This document shows, piece after piece, positions 1-6,461 of a stretch of 6,756 bases of DNA. Every line of letters begins with the position of its first letter. Within the stretch, counting starts at the first letter, position 1. Made by a program: the position numbers and the translations under genes. Source of the stretch: CG2-30-40-21 sp043806395 (GTDB lineage: Bacteria > UBA9089 > CG2-30-40-21); assembly GCA_043806395.1 (NCBI GenBank), contig JAZDHC010000296.1, positions 1-6,756 of the forward strand, written 5' to 3'. The notes beneath the pieces are model-generated. The model had not been told where the DNA came from and did no database searches. It saw only the letters and a program-made list of their open reading frames with translations.

Positions 1-1
1 T

Positions 2-220
2 TTTCTAAGGGGGAATATTGCACTCTCAACTAACCGCAAGCTTTCAAACAAAGGTGAACCGTCCCGATATGGAGATAATAGAGATAATGAAGATGTGAGT
101 GTTTTTACTGCAAATCCAATGGAAATCGTTTCTTTCTATCCTCCATTATCTGTCTCATATTTCTCTGTGCCTCTGCGTCTCTGCGGTGAAAAAAGTCATA
201 ATGAGAATTGCTGTGTGTAA
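2..220 (+). other. Unassigned left edge, open frame without recognisable product
   Basis: No gene is recognised between the left edge and the end of aroA. One plus-strand frame is open from base 2 to a TAA at 218-220 (72 codons). It begins FLRGNIALSTNRKLSNKGEP and ends by reading straight through the dispersed repeat at 161-194. It has no upstream start in the window and no family motif that I can name. It could be the decayed 3' end of a gene entering from the left, but a chance open frame is at least as likely. The only other structure is an 8-bp direct repeat, GAGATAAT, at 72-79 and 81-88. Confidence 0.12.
161..194 (-). repeat. Dispersed CGCAGAG-type intergenic repeat
   Basis: Read on the minus strand this is TTTTTTCACCGCAGAG followed by ACGCAGAG and GCACAGAG, a degenerate tandem of about 8-bp units. 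This sequence type recurs between genes in many unrelated environmental bacteria. When translated on the opposite strand it yields spurious small proteins with a tract like LCLCVSAVK, which is exactly what the plus strand gives here. It lies 34 bp past the aroA stop codon. No transposase or coding function is associated with it in the window. I recognise the repeat type from general familiarity, not from a search. Confidence 0.6.
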
Positions 221-228
221 TCTGTGGA

Positions 229-1608
229 TTAAATCTCTGTCTGCATCTTCGCCCCAATCTGCTGCATCAATTCGACAAAATCAGGAAAGGTTATGTTCAT
301 AGCCTCCGCAGTATCAATAATAGTTTGCCCCTTTGCTGCCAACCCAGCAACAGCCAATGCCATAACAACCCGATGGTCACCATAGCCATGAACAGAGGCA
401 CCATGAAGTTCGCTTTCCTTAATCTCCAAACCATCTGGCAGTTCCCGTATATTTGCCCCCATTTTCGAGAGCTCCTCACACATCACCTTTATGCGGTCTG
501 TTTCTTTGAGCCTTGCCTGAGGGACATTGACCAATCGTGTCTTCCCACTGGCAAAGCATCCTGCCACAGCCATGGCTGGCAAGGCATCCGGTGTGGCACC
601 AAGATCAAACTCAGCACCATGCAATTGTTTGTTCTGAATCCTGATGCCAGCAGGCTCAACACTTATCTCTGCCCCCATCAATGAGAGCATATCAACAACA
701 GCCTTATCTCCTTGCGAATCATTCATATCCAATCCAATGAGCGTTATATCTGAGGAGATAATTGCCCCCCCGCAGAGAAAGAATGCAGCAGAAGAAAAAT
801 CCCCTGGCATCCTTTTCTTGAATGAATGATACCCCTGTCCACCCTTTATGTGAAAATAATCCATACCCTCATGCGAGTATTCTATCCCCTGCTCATCAAG
901 CCAATCCATAGTCATCTGAATATATGGCTCTTCAGTAACATTTACCACGCGTATTTTTGTATCATTATCAGCTAAGGGACATGCTATGAGCAGGCTGGAG
1001 ATGTATTGGGATGTTTTACTCCCATCAATGGTTATCTCCCCTCCCCTCATCCTGCCTTTCACAACAATTGGGGCACAGGAATTTCCCCTTGTGGAAAATA
1101 CATGAGCACCAAGGCTGTTAAGGCTGTCAATCAAGGCTTGAGCAGTCCTGCGTCTGGTCTGTTCATCCCCGGTAAACACAGCATACCCATCACCTAAGGC
1201 AGCCATAGCAAGGGTAATATAAAGTGTTGTGCCTGAATTCCCAACATCAAGGATATTCTCCGGGGTCATGATTTTTCCGGATAACCCATGAACAATCCAG
1301 CTATGTTCAGGGTTCAGGGGTCGGGGATCAGGGGTCAGCAAATCACATACCAGAGGGGATACTTCCCCCTCTGTACTCTGACTGCCAACTGCCAACTGCC
1401 AACTGCCAACTGTCCCTTGCTTTATCCTTGCCCCCAGCCCCTGGCACACATTTACCGCTGACAAGGTATCGCTTGAATGTAATGGATTGATAATCTCTGA
1501 GGTGCCTCCAGCCAGAGAAGCAATAACAATGGCTCGGATGGTATGTGATTTTGAGGCAGGGATTATAACATTGCCATTTAATTTGGATGGGGTTACAATA
1601 AGATTCAT
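229..1608 (-). CDS. aroA: 3-phosphoshikimate 1-carboxyvinyltransferase (EPSP synthase) with an in-frame repeat insertion
   Basis: EPSP synthase transfers the enolpyruvyl group of phosphoenolpyruvate to shikimate-3-phosphate in the cytoplasm, the sixth step of the shikimate pathway to chorismate and aromatic amino acids. The 459-residue product carries the family landmarks in order: K20-S21 and R25 (substrate binding), GNSGTT at 123-128 (PEP loop), the TSQ region with Q201, D341 in DALP (the catalytic Asp), KETDR at 368-372, and GDHR at 410-413. Position 439 is Ile where E. coli has Lys411, as in several non-enterobacterial types. The usual length is about 420-430 residues; the excess is a segment at roughly residues 66-102, between GARIKQ and WIVHGLSG, encoded by heptamer repeats (1304-1412). 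All catalytic motifs are intact, so the enzyme is probably active. The ATG start is supported by AGAGGTG just upstream. The gene lies 71 bp after hicA and may share its transcript. Confidence 0.95.
   Translation of the reverse strand: MNLIVTPSKLNGNVIIPASKSHTIRAIVIASLAGGTSEIINPLHSSDTLSAVNVCQGLGARIKQGTVGSWQLAVGSQSTEGEVSPLVCDLLTPDPRPLNPEHSWIVHGLSGKIMTPENILDVGNSGTTLYITLAMAALGDGYAVFTGDEQTRRRTAQALIDSLNSLGAHVFSTRGNSCAPIVVKGRMRGGEITIDGSKTSQYISSLLIACPLADNDTKIRVVNVTEEPYIQMTMDWLDEQGIEYSHEGMDYFHIKGGQGYHSFKKRMPGDFSSAAFFLCGGAIISSDITLIGLDMNDSQGDKAVVDMLSLMGAEISVEPAGIRIQNKQLHGAEFDLGATPDALPAMAVAGCFASGKTRLVNVPQARLKETDRIKVMCEELSKMGANIRELPDGLEIKESELHGASVHGYGDHRVVMALAVAGLAAKGQTIIDTAEAMNITFPDFVELMQQIGAKMQTEI
1304..1338 (-). 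repeat. CTGACCC-type heptamer tandem array inside aroA
   Basis: On the minus strand these 35 bases divide exactly into five heptamers: CTGACCC, a variant with T at position 5, a variant beginning CCGA, and two CTGAAC-type units. The array is translated within aroA as LTPDPRPLNPEH. Arrays of this CTGACCC/CTGAACC type normally sit between genes. Here the array is the downstream half of the aroA insertion, ending just before the conserved strand WIVHGLSG. Confidence 0.75.
1351..1373. repeat. Hairpin between the two heptamer arrays in aroA
   Basis: CAGAGGGG at 1351-1358 is a perfect 8-bp inverted match to CCCCTCTG at 1366-1373, with a 7-base loop. It lies in the insertion between the two heptamer arrays and is translated as part of TEGEVSPL. 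A stable stem between two tandem arrays suggests a composite repeat unit that was inserted as one piece rather than coding sequence that evolved in place. No T-run follows it on the minus strand, so it is not a terminator. Confidence 0.6.
1381..1412 (-). repeat. CAGTTGG heptamer tandem array inside aroA
   Basis: On the minus strand there are four perfect copies of CAGTTGG followed by CAGT (32 bases), with no mismatch between units. Three 7-bp units make 21 bp, so translation repeats every seven residues: the protein reads TVGSWQLAVGSQ. Perfect identity between units implies recent expansion. Because the unit is 7 bp, gain or loss of one copy would shift the aroA frame after codon 65. The same kind of heptamer array is known between genes in filamentous cyanobacteria (STRR repeats) and elsewhere. 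Confidence 0.85.
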
Positions 1609-1635
1609 AGCACCTCTTCTGTGATTTGTAAATCA
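1609..1635 (-). promoter_or_regulatory. aroA leader with ribosome binding site and short inverted repeat
   Basis: Reading toward aroA, the leader has a short inverted repeat, TGATTTACAAATCA (6-bp arms, 2-bp centre; 1622-1635), followed by AGAGGTG and CT before the ATG. A closely similar arrangement, ATGATTACAAAT then AGAGGTG, precedes the response regulator (3998-4020). The shared string may be a small operator, a common leader or coincidence. The ribosome binding site is clear, though its spacing to the ATG is short (4 bases after AGAGG). Confidence 0.35.
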
Positions 1636-1679
1636 TGGTTTATGGTATTGGTAATCCGATCCTAAACCCGAAACTCTTC

Positions 1680-1913
1680 CTATCGATATGCATTCCAGAA
1701 ATCCTCTTTTTTAATCTGGGCAAGATCCAGAATACCTTCTAATGTGCCTATATCTAACTCATCATGATTAGGAACTATTGTTGTTATCTTTCCAATCTCT
1801 GTATATTTGCGTAATTTTACATGGCTTCCTTTTTGTGAAATTATCTGGAAGTCAAACTTCTTTGTCAAAATCCTAATGACATCTTTTCCAGAAAGGGTAG
1901 GATGCACACCCAT
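1680..1913 (-). CDS. hicA: HicA-family mRNA interferase toxin
   Basis: HicA toxins are small double-stranded-RNA-binding-fold RNases that cleave mRNA (and tmRNA in E. coli) and arrest translation until bound by HicB. From the start chosen here the product has 77 residues. Family features are SGKDVIRIL near the N-terminus, the GSHVKL strand holding the catalytic His (H31), and the C-terminal block IVPNHDELDIGTLEGIL. All are intact, so it is probably active. An ATG at 1919 overlaps the hicB stop as ATGA, but GGAGG (1921-1925) is only 1 base from it. That site is 7 bases from the ATG at 1913, so I chose 1913; the longer form would have 79 residues. Translation is probably coupled to hicB, which lies directly upstream. 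Confidence 0.88.
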   Translation of the reverse strand: MGVHPTLSGKDVIRILTKKFDFQIISQKGSHVKLRKYTEIGKITTIVPNHDELDIGTLEGILDLAQIKKEDFWNAYR

Positions 1914-1915
1914 TT

Positions 1916-2122
1916 TCATACCTCCATCATAGCTAACATCGGTTCTAACTTATATACTGGTAAATCAACAGATTCATCTTCTAAATAGAGATCGACTGCT
2001 TCTTTGATATTCGATTTAGCATCTTCGATTGTTTTTCCTTGACTAACAACACCTAATTCCAAACATTTCGCTACATAAAACCTCTCCCCTTTTGTAATTA
2101 GGGTAGTAAACTTGAAACTCAT
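1916..2122 (-). CDS. hicB: HicB-family antitoxin, short form
   Basis: HicB antitoxins bind and neutralise HicA. The 68-residue product has the partial RNase-H-like fold of the family: FKFTTLITKGERFYVAKCLE (strands), then VVSQGKTIEDAKSNIKEAVDLYLED (helix). It ends after a short tail, LPVYKLEPMLAMMEV, with no room for the C-terminal helix-turn-helix or ribbon-helix-helix domain that longer HicB proteins use for autoregulation. It may therefore not bind DNA itself. The frame extends to a GTG at 2152 inside cysS, but GGAGGT at 2130-2135 sits 7 bases from the ATG at 2122 and decides the start. The gene begins 17 bp after the cysS stop and precedes hicA, the reverse of the E. coli hicAB order but common for short HicB pairs. 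Confidence 0.85.
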   Translation of the reverse strand: MSFKFTTLITKGERFYVAKCLELGVVSQGKTIEDAKSNIKEAVDLYLEDESVDLPVYKLEPMLAMMEV

Positions 2123-2129
2123 TTTATTT

Positions 2130-2135
2130 ACCTCC
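2130..2135 (-). promoter_or_regulatory. Ribosome binding site that sets the hicB start
   Basis: GGAGGT on the minus strand, 7 bases before the ATG at 2122. It is the best Shine-Dalgarno match in the cysS-hicAB segment and argues against the upstream in-frame GTG (2152) and ATG (2137). A strong site here would favour antitoxin synthesis. Confidence 0.7.
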
Positions 2136-2139
2136 ATAA

Positions 2140-3615
2140 TTATCCCTTCCACCTTGTCCCCTTAGCCGTATCCTCAAGAACAATATTCAATGCCTTTAGC
2201 CTGTCCCGAATGGTATCTGCAAGGGAAAAGTTTTTTGTCTCCTTTGCAGTCTGCCGCAGGTCAATGATAAGTTGTAACAGATTATCCGTCAATGTCTCCT
2301 GCCCCAATCTCTGTCTCTGCACCTGAATCCCCAGCACATTTTCAGCCAATTGGGTAAGCAAATGGGCAGAATATTTCAAGACTACCATGTAATCTCCAGT
2401 TTCTTTCTTGGCAGTAACTATTGAGATAAGCTTGTTGGTGGCAGTGATAAGCTCATGTATTGCAGCCAGTACCTCAGGGAAATTGAAGTCATCATCCATA
2501 GCTGCTTTGAAACGATCCTCGGTTGCAAATATTTCTTCAACACATTTATCTGTCTCTAAACAATCATGTTTTGGAATAATCATCGAATCACGGTTAGGCT
2601 CAAAACACCCCATATCCCTCAACTTATCCGTAAGATTATAAACCCTCTCCAGACTTGCCTTAGTCATATCCAGCTTATCCGTATTAAAATCTATTGGTGA
2701 ACGATAGTGGGTGGTTAATAAGAATAGTCGGACTACCTGTGGATGATACTGGGCGAGTGCCTCTTTGAGGACAAAGAAATTGTTGAGTGATTTTGACATT
2801 TTTTCTTTGTTTACGGTGACAAATCCATTGTGAATCCAGTATCTGGCAAATTGTTGTCCGGTATAGCCTTCAGATTGGGCTATCTCATTTTCATGGTGTG
2901 GGAATATCAAATCCTGGCCACCACCATGTATATCAAAGGTATTGCCGAGATATTTTTGCGACATGGCTGAACACTCGATATGCCAGCCAGGTCGTCCCCT
3001 ACCCCATGGGCTATCCCAAAAAGGCTCCCCGGGTTTAGCATCCTTCCACAAGGCAAAATCAGCCGGATGTCTTTTGTGTTCATCCACCTCAACCCTTGCC
3101 CCGGCCAATAAATCTTCAACCCTTCTGCCAGAAAGCTTGCCATACTCAGGAAAAGAAGAAACCTCAAAATAGACACTTCCATTGCCAGGGGTGCTACCCC
3201 CAAGGACATAGGCATAGCCTTTAGCTATCAATCCTTGAACAATCTCAATAATGGAAGGAATATGCTCAGTAACCCTCGGATATTTGTCTGCCCTTTTTAT
3301 CCCCAAGCTATCCATACAGGCAAAATACTCGTCTTCATATTGTTTTGAGAGTTCAGAGGGTGATACACCTTTTTCCCTTGCCCTGTTTATTATCTTATCA
3401 TCAATATCTGTAAAGTTTTGAATATACGAAACAGTATGCCCGCTATATTCAAGATACCTTCTGATAACATCAAAGGCAACATAGCAACGGGCATGACCAA
3501 CATGGCAGGAATCATACGGTGTAATACCACAAACATACATCCCCACCTTATCCGGGAGCAGAGGAGTAAAGGGCTCTTTTGTTTTAGTAAGGGTATTGTA
3601 AATTTTTATGCCCAT
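2140..3615 (-). CDS. cysS: Cysteinyl-tRNA synthetase
   Basis: This class I aminoacyl-tRNA synthetase charges tRNA-Cys with cysteine in the cytoplasm. The 491-residue product has full family length (E. coli 461) and all signatures: the HIGH-type motif HVGH at 38-41, KMSKS at 272-276, and the zinc site C29, C215 (in WHIEC), H240 and E244 (in HHENE), spaced as in E. coli C209/H234/E238. FDIHGGGQDLIFPHHENE is the classic active-site block. The C-terminal region from about 360 (DALR-like helices) ends in the usual GTRWK. The start overlaps the 3' end of the response-regulator gene by 10 bp, with only a weak GGAAGAG upstream, so translation is probably coupled. hicB begins 17 bp downstream. Confidence 0.97.
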   Translation of the reverse strand: MGIKIYNTLTKTKEPFTPLLPDKVGMYVCGITPYDSCHVGHARCYVAFDVIRRYLEYSGHTVSYIQNFTDIDDKIINRAREKGVSPSELSKQYEDEYFACMDSLGIKRADKYPRVTEHIPSIIEIVQGLIAKGYAYVLGGSTPGNGSVYFEVSSFPEYGKLSGRRVEDLLAGARVEVDEHKRHPADFALWKDAKPGEPFWDSPWGRGRPGWHIECSAMSQKYLGNTFDIHGGGQDLIFPHHENEIAQSEGYTGQQFARYWIHNGFVTVNKEKMSKSLNNFFVLKEALAQYHPQVVRLFLLTTHYRSPIDFNTDKLDMTKASLERVYNLTDKLRDMGCFEPNRDSMIIPKHDCLETDKCVEEIFATEDRFKAAMDDDFNFPEVLAAIHELITATNKLISIVTAKKETGDYMVVLKYSAHLLTQLAENVLGIQVQRQRLGQETLTDNLLQLIIDLRQTAKETKNFSLADTIRDRLKALNIVLEDTAKGTRWKG

Positions 3616-3992
3616 GCTTTCTCTTCCGTCTCTTTCAGCACCTCTTTTATTTGCTGCACAAGATTATCCATGCCAACCGGTTTTGGAATATGGCGACATG
3701 CACCTGCCTGAGTTGCCCTTTCTACATCATCTATATCACACCTGACACTAAACATAACAACAGGGATTTGTTCAGTCTCCTTTTCTGCCTTTAATTTCTG
3801 ACAAACCTCAAACCCATCCATGCCCGGCATAAGAACATCAAGCAGGATAATATCCGGGGTTAAAGAGTGAAGCTTTTCAAACATCTCATACCCACTCAGG
3901 GCAGTATGCACCTCAAATCCCTCTAATTGAAAGACAACCTCTACCACCTTTAATATTCCTGGTTCATCATCAACACATAATATCTTTTTCAT
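3606..3992 (-). CDS. Single-domain response regulator (CheY-like receiver)
   Basis: The 128-residue protein is a lone receiver domain with no output domain. The acidic pocket is D8-D9, the phosphoacceptor is D52 in LLDVLMPGMDG, the switch Ser is S82 (FSVR; Val rather than Ala follows), and the conserved Lys is K104 in PKP. The N-terminal MKKILCVDDEPGI is typical of receivers phosphorylated by hybrid or orphan histidine kinases. No kinase is in the window, so its partner and output are unknown; it probably acts through protein-protein contact or a phosphorelay. AGAGGTG lies 7 bases (after AGAGG) before the ATG. Its stop overlaps the cysS start by 10 bp, so the two genes are co-transcribed, but I see no obvious functional link between them. 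Confidence 0.93.
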   Translation of the reverse strand: MKKILCVDDEPGILKVVEVVFQLEGFEVHTALSGYEMFEKLHSLTPDIILLDVLMPGMDGFEVCQKLKAEKETEQIPVVMFSVRCDIDDVERATQAGACRHIPKPVGMDNLVQQIKEVLKETEEKAWA

Positions 3993-3997
3993 TATTG

Positions 3998-4020
3998 CAC
4001 CTCTTTTTATTTGTAATCAT
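3998..4020 (-). promoter_or_regulatory. Response-regulator leader resembling the aroA leader
   Basis: ATGATTACAAAT (4009-4020) followed by AGAGGTG (3998-4004) before the response-regulator ATG. It matches the aroA leader apart from a one-base deletion in the inverted repeat and small spacing differences. The AGAGGTG is a good ribosome binding site; a regulatory role for the rest is speculative. No convincing sigma-70 promoter stands out upstream. Confidence 0.3.
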
Positions 4021-4128
4021 TTAGCCATATAGTTTTTTGAAAGGGAATTACAACCCATTCCACTTACCCACTCAGTTTATTACCCTGATTTGAATCATGC
4101 CATAAATCTGTGTTTTTCGTTTCTTTAC

Positions 4129-4154
4129 CCTACAGCCTAAACACCTACAGCCTA
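4129..4154 (-). repeat. TAGGCTG-type short tandem repeat between genes
   Basis: CCTACAGCCTA occurs at 4129-4139 and again at 4144-4154 (15-bp period). On the minus strand it reads TAGGCTGTAGG twice, roughly heptameric with one extra T. It lies 12 bp beyond the stop of the glycosyltransferase gene. It belongs to the same general class of short heptamer arrays that invade aroA, with a different unit sequence. The rest of the 3993-4165 gap shows no gene, tRNA or convincing terminator. Confidence 0.55.
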
Positions 4155-4165
4155 TCTACCTGAAA

Positions 4166-6451
4166 TTACTGAATATTCCCCATGGCAGCCAATGCCGCAG
4201 TTGCAGTTGGATCCCCCGGAGATAATTCTAACACCTTATTATATGCCTGCCGTGCCTCTGCCAATTTCTCTATCTTTTGATAAGACATACCCAAACCATA
4301 ATATACGGCTATATTATTTGGCTTGAATTCCAGAGACTTCTTGAATTCAATTATTGCCCTTCGATAATTCTGCATGGATCCATATATTGCCCCAAGATTA
4401 TATCTTGCATCCCCATCATGCGGATTGATGTTTACTACCTCCTGAAAATCAGCTAATGCTAAAGGCAGATTTCCAAGATTCATGTAGGTATTTCCACGGT
4501 TGCTGTAGGTCATGGTATACATCTTTATGGTTTCCAACCCCCTGCGGTCAACTATACCCCCATCCTTAATCCCTCGTAAATAACGAAGTTTTTTATTGCA
4601 AATCTGCGACGCAATTGTCTCCATAGAAGCATCTTTGGGCAAAACCAGATTCAAAATGCCTACCGGAGTCAGGGTGTAACGGCTGGAGATTGACTCTACG
4701 AAATAAGAATATACTGAATTTGTCATGAAATTTTGCTGCACAAGACCAACCAAGTTTGTGCGGCTGACATCGTCCAATCCATCCGAAACAGTAGAGGTAG
4801 CTGCTGCGGCAGATTTTGGGGGAAGGATGAGATATGGATGATTTCGCTTATTCTCTTCTAAATGCCATTTATTTTGCAGCAGGATGAGATTAAATAGAGC
4901 CACATCAGTGCGATAATTTTCAATCCTCTGATGGTACCATAATGGAAATAAATCATCATCTCCCTTGGTAATAACCACAGCTTTTTCTTTTAATGTGTCC
5001 AACATATTTAGCCCCATGTCATAAGCTATATAATATTTGCTCCTGTTATTATAAGAATAGTGGAAACAAAATGGCACAATAAGCAACAAGAGAAATATTG
5101 CTGGTACAAATCTGGGAATCATAGAACAAAACTTAGGTAATGGATGCTTTTTCTTTTTTTGCTGTTCCTCTAAGAGGCTGTACCCTCGCCGCATAATATT
5201 AATTAATCCAATAACACCATATCCAATCCATATGGAGATAACCATATACGATGGGATGTAATAATCCTCAATGTTGGGAATAGTGTACCGAATAGAATGG
5301 CAAATATCAGCAATGATAATAATTGCCAAAAAGATAAAAAAGTGCCGATTAGTCACAAATACAACAATCCCGCCGAATATACCAATTAAAAGAAAAATAG
5401 TAGTAAACTGTTTTGGGAAAAACTGTATATGATTCATAAGATTAGCAAGAAGTGTTTCTGCAGAGAAAAACCCCTTGTATGCCGCAGCACTAATGTGAGC
5501 AATAAATCGTTCAAGGGTTTCTGGATCTCCCCAATTTGCCATAGGATGGGCAGATGCCCGTAAGGGTAGATACAGATAAAGGACAATTGGGATGAAGAGG
5601 ATGCCAACTGCCTTTAGCAAAGTATTTCTTTTTATCCTCTTAATATCATGGAAGTTAGCTACCAATAGAAAATAAAGGGCAGCTGGCACAATAAATATGG
5701 TTTGAAGATGGTGGGTAAAACTCAGTCCCAGAACAAGGGCAAAGGCATAGAGTATTCGATTGGTATGCTTATGGTTATATCCATATTTAGGGTCACGGAT
5801 TATCTCTTGCCATTTCAGAAGGATAAAGATTAAAATAGCCAGAAAGAACGCATTAAGGGTATATTTTTCAGCAATAATTGCTTGCTCCCAGAATGTGTTC
5901 GTCAATGCCAGACTCAGTGCCGCAACGATTGACGGAATTATTTGCTGTGTTGTCTTGACAAGGATAAAATATATCACTAATACTGCTAATGAAGCAAAGA
6001 TAGCAGACATAATATTTAATCTATAAGCAATATTTCCCATGGAAATAAAGGTAAACAGCTTGCCAAGCAAACAATACAATGGATACCCCGGAGGATGAGG
6101 GATACCCAGACCATAAGCAGCGGTTATCATATCACCACTATCATGAAATCCTATGGTTGGTGTCAGTGTGTGCAGGTATAAACCAAGGGTAAATAAAAAT
6201 AAAAGCAAGCCTATGTATAATTGAGTCATATTTAATGAAGAAAAAATAGGTCGGGTACTCAACATGAATACAGATGCATGGTGACCCTGTACCTTGCTCG
6301 GAGTCAAACGCAACTCAGACATCCTATTTTTGACATATTGTTCACTTTGTCCAAGCCGTCTTGCCATACTTGAGCCAGATATTTTCTGATAATTTTCCCG
6401 TATAAACTGTATTTCCCTTTTTTCCTGTTCTGTTTTACTCAATGTCTTCAC
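4166..6451 (-). CDS. DUF2723 membrane glycosyltransferase with N-terminal HTH-like segment and C-terminal TPRs
   Basis: This 761-residue protein has three parts. Residues about 10-50 form a soluble helical segment resembling a helix-turn-helix (FIRENYQKISGSSMARRLGQ, then SEQYVKNRMSELRL). Residues about 79-466 hold roughly 11 membrane segments with DUF2723 signatures: HDSGD at 103-107, whose acidic residues lie in the first external loop as in GT-C enzymes, GIPHPPGYP at 116-124, and WEQAIIAEKYTLN at 188-200. After the last membrane segment comes a probably periplasmic region with KGDDDLFPLWYHQ (496-508), then three TPRs (about 647-748). DUF2723 includes human TMEM260, a protein O-mannosyltransferase, so lipid-linked sugar transfer to exported proteins or polymers is likely; donor and acceptor are unknown. 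The frame starts at GTG (6451), but GAGGTGA at 6448-6454 better serves the TTG at 6442. It appears to be transcribed alone. Confidence 0.85.
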   Translation of the reverse strand: MKTLSKTEQEKREIQFIRENYQKISGSSMARRLGQSEQYVKNRMSELRLTPSKVQGHHASVFMLSTRPIFSSLNMTQLYIGLLLFLFTLGLYLHTLTPTIGFHDSGDMITAAYGLGIPHPPGYPLYCLLGKLFTFISMGNIAYRLNIMSAIFASLAVLVIYFILVKTTQQIIPSIVAALSLALTNTFWEQAIIAEKYTLNAFFLAILIFILLKWQEIIRDPKYGYNHKHTNRILYAFALVLGLSFTHHLQTIFIVPAALYFLLVANFHDIKRIKRNTLLKAVGILFIPIVLYLYLPLRASAHPMANWGDPETLERFIAHISAAAYKGFFSAETLLANLMNHIQFFPKQFTTIFLLIGIFGGIVVFVTNRHFFIFLAIIIIADICHSIRYTIPNIEDYYIPSYMVISIWIGYGVIGLINIMRRGYSLLEEQQKKKKHPLPKFCSMIPRFVPAIFLLLLIVPFCFHYSYNNRSKYYIAYDMGLNMLDTLKEKAVVITKGDDDLFPLWYHQRIENYRTDVALFNLILLQNKWHLEENKRNHPYLILPPKSAAAATSTVSDGLDDVSRTNLVGLVQQNFMTNSVYSYFVESISSRYTLTPVGILNLVLPKDASMETIASQICNKKLRYLRGIKDGGIVDRRGLETIKMYTMTYSNRGNTYMNLGNLPLALADFQEVVNINPHDGDARYNLGAIYGSMQNYRRAIIEFKKSLEFKPNNIAVYYGLGMSYQKIEKLAEARQAYNKVLELSPGDPTATAALAAMGNIQ

Positions 6452-6461
6452 CTCATATGGG

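Noticed and set aside
99..302. Small plus-strand frame containing the tract LCLCVSAVK
   Set aside because: It is the translation of the dispersed CGCAGAG-type repeat plus antisense aroA, a familiar source of spurious small proteins.
208..684. Plus-strand open frame of 158 codons opposite the 3' part of aroA
   Set aside because: It is antisense to the conserved catalytic C-terminal half of AroA, has no family resemblance and no ribosome binding site, so it is a shadow frame.
1304..1412. CRISPR-like array in aroA
   Set aside because: Units are 7 bp, contiguous and without spacers; they are simple tandem repeats within a coding frame.
229..1608. aroA as a pseudogene because of the repeat insertion
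   Set aside because: The frame is open throughout and K20, R25, GNSGTT, D341, KETDR and GDHR are all present, so disruption is not supported.
2907..3215. Overlapping frames on either strand within cysS
   Set aside because: They lie inside the strongly conserved synthetase core in other frames and show no recognisable domain.
4044..4064. GGAAT/ATTCC stem between the response regulator and glycosyltransferase genes as a terminator
   Set aside because: The stem has only 5 bp, is AT-rich and has no T-run in the right place on the minus strand.
4064..4075. TTACCCACTCAG as a second copy of the MITE end
   Set aside because: It matches GTAACTACTCAG at only 9 of 12 positions, has no partner inverted repeat and no target duplication.
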